NCBI RefSeq assembly: GCF_044502415.1
Contig: NZ_CP172402.1
Length of the DNA: 64,000 nt
Reading direction: 5' to 3' (one strand)
From: Haloimpatiens lingqiaonensis
GTDB taxonomy: Bacteria; Bacillota; Clostridia; Clostridiales; Clostridiaceae
Shown here one piece after another: positions 36,318 through 44,226 of this stretch. The notes below the pieces were generated by a model that was not told the DNA's origin, did not search any database, and saw nothing but the letters and a program-made list of their open reading frames with translations. Position 1 is the first letter of the stretch, and every line of letters begins with the position of its first letter. Both the position numbers and the translations under genes were made by a program.

Positions 36318-36323
36318 CTTTTA

Positions 36324-36506
36324 TTATTTTTCTGTTGAAACAACTTCTTTATTTTTGTAGTATCCACAGTTTGGACATACTCTATGAGCAAGTTTCATTT
36401 CATGGCATTGAGGACATTCAACTATTCCAGGTGCGCTTAGTTTGAAAGTTTGTGCTCTTCTTGAATCTCTTTTAGATTTTGAAGTTTTTCCTTTTGGATT
36501 TCCCAT
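36324..36506 (-). CDS. rpmF: 50S ribosomal protein L32
   Basis: This 60-residue protein starts MGNPKGKTSKSKRDSRRAQ and carries the zinc form of L32: CPQCHEMKLAHRVCPNCGYY has four cysteines. The yceD-rpmF pairing is conserved. Ribosome site AAGGAGG. Confidence 0.97.
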   Translation of the reverse strand: MGNPKGKTSKSKRDSRRAQTFKLSAPGIVECPQCHEMKLAHRVCPNCGYYKNKEVVSTEK

Positions 36507-36520
36507 TTATAAACACCTCC

Positions 36521-37021
36521 TTAATTATCAGAAAAAAAGTCTTTTAGCTTAGCCAATCTCGGGTCAGTATCTTCATCTTTGCAATTACAATTCGAATAAT
36601 TTAAATTAGTTCCACAAAGTTGACATAAGCCTTTACAGTTTTCTCTGCAAAGTCTCTTTACAGGTAATGACATGATGATATTATTTACTATTATATCATC
36701 TATATTTAACTTGTTATTATCAATAAAGATGATATTTTCATCTTTATCCTCTGGATTTGTTGATATTATTTCTTCAATATCTAAGTCCAACTTATAGTTA
36801 AACTTATCCAAACATCTAGAACATGTTAATATAACTTCTCCTTCAACATGTCCCTTTAGGATCAAATCTTCCTCAGAGTTTTTTATCACTCCTGTAAAAC
36901 TAATGGTCTTTGTAATTTCTATAGCTTCATTGCCATCATGGAAATTACTCAAATCTAATGTAAAACTTAATTCTTCATTACTTACTTTATTTTTTATTAG
37001 TTCTAATACATTGATTATCAT
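36521..37021 (-). CDS. yceD: YceD/DUF177 family protein
   Basis: This is a 166-residue protein of the DUF177 family, linked in bacteria and chloroplasts to 23S rRNA accumulation. The visible metal-binding cysteines are CSRCLDKF in the middle and CRENCKGLCQLCGTNLN then CNC near the end. It starts 14 bp ahead of rpmF. Confidence 0.9.
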   Translation of the reverse strand: MIINVLELIKNKVSNEELSFTLDLSNFHDGNEAIEITKTISFTGVIKNSEEDLILKGHVEGEVILTCSRCLDKFNYKLDLDIEEIISTNPEDKDENIIFIDNNKLNIDDIIVNNIIMSLPVKRLCRENCKGLCQLCGTNLNYSNCNCKDEDTDPRLAKLKDFFSDN

Positions 37022-37134
37022 ATAAAAAGCACCTCATGTGACAAATTGCAACAAACACCATTATTATATAAGCAGCCATACTAAAAGTCAAGATTTATTT
37101 TTTAACTAATAATCTTGCAATAATTAAAAACTTT

Positions 37135-37163
37135 TTTCAGATGGGTTAATAACCCATCTGAAA
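37135..37163 (-). terminator. intrinsic terminator after ackA
   Basis: TTTCAGATGGGTT / AACCCATCTGAAA is a perfect 13-bp stem with a three-base loop, followed on the minus strand by AAAGTTTTTAATT. Confidence 0.85.
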
Positions 37164-37185
37164 TTCAGTTTAAATTATTATACTA

Positions 37186-38379
37186 CTACTTGTTTACTAT
37201 TTCCATTGTGTCTCTTGCTATCATTAATTCTTCATTTGTTGGTATAACAAATATTTTAACTTTAGAGCCTTCAGCACTTACTTCTACTGCTTTACCTCTA
37301 ACGTTGTTCTTTTCAGTATCTAACTCTATGCCAAAGAATTCTAATCCCTTACAGATTTCTTCTCTAGATGATATAGAGTTTTCACCTAATCCTGCAGTAA
37401 ATACAAGACAATCAATGCCGCCCATAGCAGCTATATATGATCCTATGTATTTTTTTACTCTGTAGTGGAACACATCTAAAGCTAATTGAGCTCTATGGTT
37501 TCCTTCTGAAGCTGCATTTTCTATATCTCTGAAGTCACTGCTTACACCTGAAACTCCTAAAACTCCTGATTTTTTATTCATAAGGTTATCCATTTCTTCT
37601 ATAGACAATCCTTCAGCTTTCATTAAAAATGGTACTATAGCAGGGTCCATATCTCCACATCTTGTTCCCATTACTAATCCTTCAAGTGGAGTTAATCCCA
37701 TTGATGTATCTATACATTTTCCATGATCTACAGCTGAACAGCTTGCTCCATTTCCTAAGTGGCAAGTTAATATTTTAAGATCTTTTATATCTTTACCCAT
37801 CATTTCTGCAGCTGTAAGAGATACAAATTTATGAGAAGTTCCATGCATTCCATATCTTCTTACACCATGTTTTGTATACATTTCATATGGTAAAGCATAC
37901 ATATATGCTTGCTCTGGCATAGTTTGATGGAAAGCAGTATCAAATACAGTTACCATTGGAGTATTAGGCATTAATTTTTTACATGCATTAATTCCTATAA
38001 TGTTAGCTGGATTATGAAGTGGTGCTAATTTTATACATTCTTCTATGTTCTTTAATACATCATCATTAACTAATACTGAATTAGCATATTTTTCTCCACC
38101 GTGAACAACTCTATGTCCTACTGCTGATATTTCAGACATATCGCTAATTACTCCGTGCTCTTTGTCTACTAATGCATTTAAAACTAATTCTACTGCCACT
38201 TGGTGGTCTTTCATTGGAGTTTCTATTACGTATTTATCTTCTCCAGCCTTTTGAGTTAATATAGAACCTTCTATTCCTATTCTTTCTACTAATCCTTTTG
38301 CTAGAGCTTTTTCTGTTTCCATATCTATTAATTGATACTTTAAAGAAGAGCTTCCACAGTTAATAACTAATATTTTCAT
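37186..38379 (-). CDS. ackA: acetate kinase
   Basis: AckA makes ATP and acetate from acetyl phosphate, a main energy step in clostridial fermentation. KILVINCGSSSLKYQLID is the N-terminal phosphate-binding strand, with GHRVVHGGEKY, FDTAFHQTMP and LTCHLGNGAS following. ATG 38379 with AGGAGG is chosen; the frame remains open upstream but that extension has no homology to the family. Length 397 aa. Confidence 0.97.
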   Translation of the reverse strand: MKILVINCGSSSLKYQLIDMETEKALAKGLVERIGIEGSILTQKAGEDKYVIETPMKDHQVAVELVLNALVDKEHGVISDMSEISAVGHRVVHGGEKYANSVLVNDDVLKNIEECIKLAPLHNPANIIGINACKKLMPNTPMVTVFDTAFHQTMPEQAYMYALPYEMYTKHGVRRYGMHGTSHKFVSLTAAEMMGKDIKDLKILTCHLGNGASCSAVDHGKCIDTSMGLTPLEGLVMGTRCGDMDPAIVPFLMKAEGLSIEEMDNLMNKKSGVLGVSGVSSDFRDIENAASEGNHRAQLALDVFHYRVKKYIGSYIAAMGGIDCLVFTAGLGENSISSREEICKGLEFFGIELDTEKNNVRGKAVEVSAEGSKVKIFVIPTNEELMIARDTMEIVNK

Positions 38380-38438
38380 AAAAAAAATCCTCCTAAATTT
38401 ATTATTATATATATCTATATTAAATATAATATACTTTA

Positions 38439-39440
38439 CTATTTTTGATTTTGTGCTTGAACTGCTGTTACTGCTACAACATTTACTATATCCTCTGCAC
38501 TGCATCCTCTTGATAAATCATTAATAGGTTTTGCAAATCCTTGGCATATAGGTCCTATAGCCTCTGCCTTTGCAAATCTTTGAACTAATTTATATCCAAT
38601 ATTTCCTGCTTGTAAATCAGGGAATATAAGCACATTTGCTTTACCTGCTACATTGCTTTCTGGAGCCTTTTGAGCTGCAACTTTTTCAACTATTGATGCA
38701 TCCAATTGTAATTCTCCATCTATTAATAAATCAGGTCTTGCTGCTTTTGCCATTTTAGTAGCTTCTCTAACTTTTTCTACTAATTCATGTTCAGCACTTC
38801 CCATAGTTGAGAAAGAAAGCATAGCAACTTTTGGATCCATATTACATAATCCTTTAGCTGTTTCTGCTGTGCTTATTGCAATAGATGCTAATTGTTCTGC
38901 TGTTGGATTAGGGTTTACTGCGCAATCTGAGAATAATAACATTCCATCTTCTCCGTATTGACAGTTTGGCACTACCATAATAAATACGCTAGATACTACT
39001 GATATACCAGGAGCTGTCTTTATTATTTGAAGACCTGGTCTTAAAAGATCTCCTGTAGTATGAACTGCACCTGAAACCATTCCATCTGCATGATCCATTT
39101 TAACCATCATAGTAGCAAAATATAATGGATCTCTTATTATTTTATCTGCTTTTTCTAGAGTCATACCCTTTTTCTTTCTTAATTCATAAAAACCATTTGT
39201 GTATTCCTCTAGTTTATCTGATGTTTCTGGATCAATTATTTCAGCACCTGAAATATCAACCTTTAAATCTTTTGCCTTTTCTCTTATGTTTTTTTCATTT
39301 CCTACTAATATAACTTTAGCTAAACCTTCTTTAACTATTTTTTCTGTTGCTACTAAAGTTCTTTCTTCTTCGCCTTCTGGAAGCACTATTCTTTTTATAT
39401 CCCCTTTAGCAGCATTCCAGAACTTCTCCATAAGTTCCAT
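38439..39440 (-). CDS. pta: phosphate acetyltransferase
   Basis: Pta converts acetyl-CoA to acetyl phosphate for AckA. KRIVLPEGEEERTLVATEKI, DGMVSGAVHTTGDLLRPGLQ and FPDLQAGNIGYKLVQRF are family signatures. ATG 39440 (MELMEKFW) has AAGGAG at 8 bases; an ATG two codons earlier is too close to that site. Length 333 aa; the pta-ackA operon is classic. Confidence 0.97.
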   Translation of the reverse strand: MELMEKFWNAAKGDIKRIVLPEGEEERTLVATEKIVKEGLAKVILVGNEKNIREKAKDLKVDISGAEIIDPETSDKLEEYTNGFYELRKKKGMTLEKADKIIRDPLYFATMMVKMDHADGMVSGAVHTTGDLLRPGLQIIKTAPGISVVSSVFIMVVPNCQYGEDGMLLFSDCAVNPNPTAEQLASIAISTAETAKGLCNMDPKVAMLSFSTMGSAEHELVEKVREATKMAKAARPDLLIDGELQLDASIVEKVAAQKAPESNVAGKANVLIFPDLQAGNIGYKLVQRFAKAEAIGPICQGFAKPINDLSRGCSAEDIVNVVAVTAVQAQNQK

Positions 39441-39480
39441 GTTCATTTCTCCTTTCAAATACAAAAATACACACATTAAT

Positions 39481-39510
39481 AATATAACGCTTTTTACTTA
39501 CATTTTTCAA
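39481..39510 (-). promoter_or_regulatory. candidate promoter of pta-ackA
   Basis: TTGAAA (plus 39505-39510) and TATATT (plus 39481-39486) lie 18 bp apart on the minus strand, about 40 bases ahead of pta. Confidence 0.5.
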
Positions 39511-39664
39511 TAGTTAATGTATAAATTATTGATAATAAAAGTATTTTTATAAAAAATACCGTTAATAACTATATATATTTAATTTTTTTATAAATAAAGT
39601 ATACACTAATAGTAATAATTTATGTTAATATCTATAATAAGTTTTTAAATATTAAATTAATATA

Positions 39665-39840
39665 TTCAATTCTCGCAGTTATAAAACAAAAATATAAAAT
39701 TTGCAGTTAAGTAATAAGTAATAGTTAAGAGGTAACAGTTAAGGATAAAACTCTAAGAGTTTTTTATAATTAATTTACAAGTAATACTTCTTACCTTGTC
39801 TAGTGTAGAACTTAGAATTTATATGCGAAAGTTGAGTTAA
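39665..39840. repeat. MITE-like dispersed repeat, copy 1
   Basis: This 176-bp intergenic segment shares both ends with 52368-52508: a left end TTCAAtTctcGCAGTTATAA and a right end with TAGTGTAGA, ATTTATATG and GAAAGTTGAGTTAA. The two ends are imperfect inverted repeats of each other (TCAACTTT/AAAGTTGA core). The middles differ in length but share AGTAATA motifs. It has no coding capacity. Confidence 0.65.
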
Positions 39841-39864
39841 TATATTTATTAAGAAGGTGTAAAT

Positions 39865-41085
39865 ATGGACATATGCGGTTTAATAGTAGAATATAATCCA
39901 TTTCATAATGGACATTTATATCATATACAGAAATGCAAAGAAATAACCAAATGTAGAAATACAATAGTTGTAATGAGTGGAAATTTTACTCAGAGGGGTA
40001 CCCCATCCATTGTAGATAAATGGACAAAAACAAAAATGGCTCTGGAAGAGGGAGTAGATTTAGTATTAGAACTCCCTGCAGTGTACAGCCTATCTTCAGC
40101 AGAATTTTTTGCCTCTGGCGCTGTTAGTCTTTTAAATAGCTTAGGAGTAGTTGATGGCATATGCTTTGGAAGTGAATTAGGCTCTATAGATATATTAAAA
40201 CAAATTGCTTCCACACTTATAGATGAGCCTTTAGAATATAAAGAAACATTAAAAAAACATTTAAGTAGTGGATTAAATTATCCTTCCTCTAGAAATAAAG
40301 CCTTAAAAAATTATTTAATCCATAATAGTTCTTTAAAAGAGGATGTTTTAGACGGAATTCTTTCTCAATCTAACAATATATTAGGAATAGAATATTGCAA
40401 AAGCTTATTAAAATTAAATAGTTCTCTCCAACCTGTAACCATAAAAAGAGAGGGTAGTTCATATAATGATTTAAACTTAAATCACAAATTTTCTAGTGCG
40501 TCTGCCATAAGAAATCACTTTAATTCTGGTAAGTCTCTATATGATTTAGATGAGGTTATACCTAAAAAAGTTTTTAATTTAATCTTAAAATTAAAAGAAG
40601 AAAACTATTCTTTTCCTGTAGATGAACATATGTTTGAGTTTATTAAATATAAACTACTCACTAATGAGCGTTCCATAGAAAATATACCCGATGCCTTAGA
40701 AGGTTTAAATAATAAAATTTTAAAAGAAATTCAGTGTTCTAATACATTAAATGAACTTATATTAAAAATTAAAAGTAAAAGATATACCTATACTAGAATA
40801 AGCAGAATACTAACTCAGCTTTTTATAGGCTTTGATCTGTTCCCTACAAAGGACATGAGAAAATCTCCTTGTAGTTATGCAAGGGTATTAGGTTTTAACT
40901 CTGAGGGTCAAAAGATATTAAAGCTTTTAAAAGATACCTGTTCCATACCCGTTTATACAAAACTTCCTAAAGATAATATTCCTAGTTTACAACTAGATAT
41001 TCAATGCACCAAAGCCTACAGCCTTATAAATAAAAATATAAGCCCTAATAGTGACTATCTAATAAGTCCCATTATCTATAAATAA
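39865..41085 (+). CDS. tmcAL: tRNA(Met) cytidine acetate ligase TmcAL (YlbM)
   Basis: TmcAL activates acetate with ATP and acetylates the wobble cytidine of elongator tRNA-Met. The nucleotidyltransferase motif CGLIVEYNPFHNGHLYHI is at residues 4-21, with VMSGNFTQRGTPSIVDKWTK and SSYARVLGF-like CSYARVLGF near the end. Length 406 aa. It is divergent from pta and has an AAGGTG ribosome site. Confidence 0.93.
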   Translation: MDICGLIVEYNPFHNGHLYHIQKCKEITKCRNTIVVMSGNFTQRGTPSIVDKWTKTKMALEEGVDLVLELPAVYSLSSAEFFASGAVSLLNSLGVVDGICFGSELGSIDILKQIASTLIDEPLEYKETLKKHLSSGLNYPSSRNKALKNYLIHNSSLKEDVLDGILSQSNNILGIEYCKSLLKLNSSLQPVTIKREGSSYNDLNLNHKFSSASAIRNHFNSGKSLYDLDEVIPKKVFNLILKLKEENYSFPVDEHMFEFIKYKLLTNERSIENIPDALEGLNNKILKEIQCSNTLNELILKIKSKRYTYTRISRILTQLFIGFDLFPTKDMRKSPCSYARVLGFNSEGQKILKLLKDTCSIPVYTKLPKDNIPSLQLDIQCTKAYSLINKNISPNSDYLISPIIYK

Positions 41086-41111
41086 TAGTAAACTCTAATT
41101 ATTAATAAACA

Positions 41112-41250
41112 GAGCTCTAACCTTCAGATGGAGTTTTTACTCCATCTGAAGGTTAGAGCTCGTTATCCAGGGACGTAGCTGCCGTTATCTCCCACTTTGT
41201 TAGAAGTGGGAGTGTTACGGCAGGTAGTCATCGGATAAATGCGACCATTT
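41112..41250 (+). ncRNA. palindromic structured element between tmcAL and ylbJ
   Basis: A perfect 23-bp hairpin with a TTTT loop (41112-41161) is followed by a second nested structure: TTATCC (41163) with GGATAA (41233), TGCCGT (41180) with ACGGCA (41217), and CTCCCACTT (41189) with AAGTGGGAG (41204). It is much more GC-rich than its surroundings. No T-run follows the first hairpin, so it is not an ordinary terminator. It may be the end of an IS200/IS605-type element (with an omega-RNA-like scaffold), a palindromic mini-transposon or a free structured RNA. Confidence 0.5.
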
Positions 41251-41375
41251 TAATTATAACTTTACAAATGTTATATTAGTCATTATAGATTTTTAAACCT
41301 CTTTGTATTTTGTAATAATAACTATAATATATTTATATATTTATATTATAGTTATTGAAATAAGAGGTCATGTAT

Positions 41376-42551
41376 ATGAAAATACTATTTTATACTTTAA
41401 TATTACTAATTTTTATACTATTTATTTTGCTATCCAAAAACTCTAAAATAAACATTTTTATTACATTAATTTGTTCATTTTTAATAATAAAAATTGTAAT
41501 AAGCCCTAAAGTATGTATAGACGCTGCTTTAGGTGGAGCAAAATTATTTTTTAATTCTGTATTTTCTTCATTATTTCCATTTTTAATTATTATTAACGTT
41601 ATGATGGAGTTTGGAGGCATAGAAATTTATTCTAAAATATTTGGCAAATTTCTATGTAGACCTTTAAAATTACCTGATAATTGCAGCTTTCCTCTATTAG
41701 TTAGCTTCGTCTGTGGTTATCCTTTAGGTGCAAAATATTCCTGTGAGCTTTACCAAAACAAACGTATAAACTTAAATACTTTAGAAAGACTATTAAATAT
41801 AGCTTCTAATGCAGGACCACTATTTATAATTGGTGGCGTAGGTGTTTCTATGCTTAATAATCACTATTTAGGTTATTTACTTATCATATCAAACTATATT
41901 TCCTGTTTAGTTATGGCTCTACTATTGAAAAGAAAGGATTACTCTACAACAATTAATAAGAATAATTTTAATGTAAAAGTATCAAAGGTAGATAATATAG
42001 GCTTGGTTTTAAAAAGAAGTGTTGAAAATTCAATATTTACCACCTTATCCATTGGTGGTTTCATAACACTTTTTTCCGTGTTAATATCTCTATTAAAAAG
42101 TGGCAGATTTTTCAGCAAGGCTATAGAATGTATATCAAGCATACTACATATTCCTATTAATTTAACTAATGGATTAATAGTAGGAATTATAGAAATGACT
42201 AATGGGTGTGCAACCTTAGCTTCATTAAGAATAGATAACATTTATAAATTAGCATTTTTAAGCTTTATTATATCCTTTGGTGGTATCTCAATTACATCTC
42301 AAGTATATACTTTTACGTATAAATACAATATTTCTATGAAAAGATACATGAAGAGAAAATTAATACAGGGCTTTATAAGCATTATAATAACAATTATTAT
42401 ATATAAGCTTTTCTATAACCCTGTAATTTTCACTAGTACATTTTCATACACTGCTGCCTTTAATAGTATATGTATATTTAGAACAATTACTGTTTTAATT
42501 ATTTTGACTATATTTTCCTATATACTAAAAAAATTATTTAGTATCTCTTAA
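41376..42551 (+). CDS. ylbJ: sporulation integral membrane protein YlbJ
   Basis: YlbJ is a polytopic membrane protein of the nucleoside-recognition (Gate) type required for spore cortex formation in Bacillus. FFNSVFSSLFPFLIIINVMM and FVCGYPLGAKYSCELYQN are matching blocks; about nine hydrophobic segments are visible over 391 residues. ATG 41376 has AGAGG at 8 bases; the ATG at 41370 is too close. Its last 18 bp overlap the convergent gene on the other strand. Confidence 0.88.
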   Translation: MKILFYTLILLIFILFILLSKNSKINIFITLICSFLIIKIVISPKVCIDAALGGAKLFFNSVFSSLFPFLIIINVMMEFGGIEIYSKIFGKFLCRPLKLPDNCSFPLLVSFVCGYPLGAKYSCELYQNKRINLNTLERLLNIASNAGPLFIIGGVGVSMLNNHYLGYLLIISNYISCLVMALLLKRKDYSTTINKNNFNVKVSKVDNIGLVLKRSVENSIFTTLSIGGFITLFSVLISLLKSGRFFSKAIECISSILHIPINLTNGLIVGIIEMTNGCATLASLRIDNIYKLAFLSFIISFGGISITSQVYTFTYKYNISMKRYMKRKLIQGFISIIITIIIYKLFYNPVIFTSTFSYTAAFNSICIFRTITVLIILTIFSYILKKLFSIS

Positions 42552-43058
42552 TTCTTTTATATTTTCTCTTATGGTTTTATTTTTTCCATCAATCTCATTT
42601 GATAATTTTACTAAAAACTCTTCCATTTCCTTTTGAAGGTTTTCAAGCATTTGTTTGCTTTCATTGTCTATTTGATTTTGTAGGTCACTTAAAAGAAAAT
42701 CCGCATAATCAATAGCACCTAATCTTAATTCTTTTGCCTGTTTTTGAGCTGAAACAACTATGTTTTCAGCTTGTTTCTCTGCTTGTTTAGTAATGCTGTG
42801 GTTTTCTATCTCACGCTTTAATAAACTCATCTTTTCTCTCTTTAATATTTCAGCTTCTTGCAGAGCCTCCCCTAATATTCTATCTTTTTCTTCACAAAGC
42901 CACTTTGCCTTTTTAAATTCATCTGGAAGAAAATTAACAATTCTATCAATCAACTCCATAATCTCATTTTTATTTATTACTACTTTACTAGGTACTATGA
43001 ATTTTGGAGAGTTTTCAATTACATCTTGAAGATATTCTAATAATTCGATAACTTCCAT
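42534..43058 (-). CDS. coiled-coil protein of unknown function next to coaD
   Basis: This is a 174-residue, highly charged protein with long heptad-like helix from about residue 55 to the end (EKDRILGEALQEAEILKREK, then AEKQAENIVVSAQKQAKELR), resembling V-type ATPase E/G or DivIVA-like stalk proteins in composition only. Clostridial genomes carry similar proteins beside coaD. ATG 43058 is chosen because the upstream ATG overlaps the GGGG ribosome site. It is 12 bp after coaD and probably cotranscribed. Confidence 0.7.
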   Translation of the reverse strand: MEVIELLEYLQDVIENSPKFIVPSKVVINKNEIMELIDRIVNFLPDEFKKAKWLCEEKDRILGEALQEAEILKREKMSLLKREIENHSITKQAEKQAENIVVSAQKQAKELRLGAIDYADFLLSDLQNQIDNESKQMLENLQKEMEEFLVKLSNEIDGKNKTIRENIKELRDTK

Positions 43059-43070
43059 ACCAAACATCCC

Positions 43071-43577
43071 CTATTTATTAATATTAAAATCCCTATTACA
43101 CTTTTTAATTTTTTTCATTATATCTGGAATAATTATATCTGGAACTAGTCCCTTTATGCATCCCCCAAACATAGCTACTTGTTTAACTGAAGATGAACTT
43201 AAATAAGAAAACTCTGAATTAGTCATCATAAATACTGTTTCAATCTCAGGATTTAATTTATTATTCATAAGTGCCATTTGAAATTCATATTCAAAGTCTG
43301 ATACTGCCCTTAACCCTTTAATTATAACCTTTGAACCATTTTGTTCCATAAAATCTATTAATAGCCCACTGAAGCTTTTTACTTTTACATTGGGCAAATC
43401 CTTAGTACATCTTTCTATAAATTCAACCCTTTCTTGTACAGAAAAAAGTCCTTTTTTATTAGGGTTCAATAAAACAGCTACTATTACTTCATCAAAGACC
43501 CTTGCAGATCTTTTAATAATATCTAAATGACCATTAGTTATAGGATCAAAGCTTCCAGGATAAACTCCCCTATTCAT
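43071..43577 (-). CDS. coaD: phosphopantetheine adenylyltransferase
   Basis: CoaD makes dephospho-CoA from phosphopantetheine and ATP. YPGSFDPITNGHLDIIKRS holds the T/HxGH nucleotide motif; EFSYLSSSSVKQVAMFGG is the C-terminal signature. ATG 43577 with AAGGAGGAAG is used, overlapping the rsmD end by 8 bp; this implies coupled translation. Length 168 aa. Confidence 0.96.
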   Translation of the reverse strand: MNRGVYPGSFDPITNGHLDIIKRSARVFDEVIVAVLLNPNKKGLFSVQERVEFIERCTKDLPNVKVKSFSGLLIDFMEQNGSKVIIKGLRAVSDFEYEFQMALMNNKLNPEIETVFMMTNSEFSYLSSSSVKQVAMFGGCIKGLVPDIIIPDIMKKIKKCNRDFNINK

Positions 43578-44136
43578 TTTCTTCCTCCTTGTAAGCATAA
43601 AAACAAACTGTTGTATTTCCATACCTTCTTTGGTCTTTTAGTACTATAACATCGTCTCCAGCATAAATTGTCTCCACTGTATCTATTTTGCATACTATAA
43701 GTCCACCTTTAACTAACATATCATATTGATTTATTATATCTATAGCAGGTGGAATCATTTCTTTTCTATAAGGTGGATCTATAAATACTAAATCAAATTT
43801 CTTGCCTTTTTTCCCTAACATTTTTAGAGCTTCATAAGAATCCATATTCAAACAGTTGCATCTATCTTCAAATTTAAGATTTTGTACATTTTGTTTTAAT
43901 AGAGAAAAGGATACTGGATGTTTATCTACTAAATAACATTCCTTTGCTCCTCTGCTTACAGCTTCTAATCCTAAACTTCCTGTTCCTGAAAAAACATCTA
44001 TAGCAACAGAGCCATAAACCCTTGTTTGTATTATATTAAATATAGATTCTTTAATTCTATCTAATGTAGGTCTTGTATTCATACCTTCTGGGGATAAAAT
44101 TTTTCTACCTTTTGCCTCTCCCGCTATTATTCTCAT
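43570..44136 (-). CDS. rsmD: 16S rRNA (guanine-966-N2)-methyltransferase
   Basis: RsmD methylates G966 of 16S rRNA. RIIAGEAKGRKILSPEG, the SAM motif DVFSGTGSLGLEAVSRGA and the catalytic FIDPPYRKEM are present. The 188-residue length is normal. In Firmicutes it follows recG; here a 1.6-kb insertion sequence separates them. Confidence 0.95.
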   Translation of the reverse strand: MRIIAGEAKGRKILSPEGMNTRPTLDRIKESIFNIIQTRVYGSVAIDVFSGTGSLGLEAVSRGAKECYLVDKHPVSFSLLKQNVQNLKFEDRCNCLNMDSYEALKMLGKKGKKFDLVFIDPPYRKEMIPPAIDIINQYDMLVKGGLIVCKIDTVETIYAGDDVIVLKDQRRYGNTTVCFYAYKEEENE

Positions 44137-44180
44137 AAGGTACCTCCTGTTTACGTCAAATATTATAATTGTTCTCTAAT

Positions 44181-44209
44181 ATTTTAGCATACATATCTAT
44201 TATATACAA
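44181..44209 (-). promoter_or_regulatory. candidate promoter of rsmD-coaD
   Basis: TTGTAT (plus 44204-44209) and TAAAAT (plus 44181-44186) are 17 bp apart on the minus strand, between the insertion sequence and rsmD, so these genes need not depend on read-through from recG. Confidence 0.5.
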
Positions 44210-44226
44210 AGATTTTTTCATTAATC

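Noticed and set aside
38380..38505. N-terminal extension of acetate kinase
   Set aside because: The extra residues are low-complexity Ser/Lys and precede an AGGAGG-led ATG that gives the normal family start.
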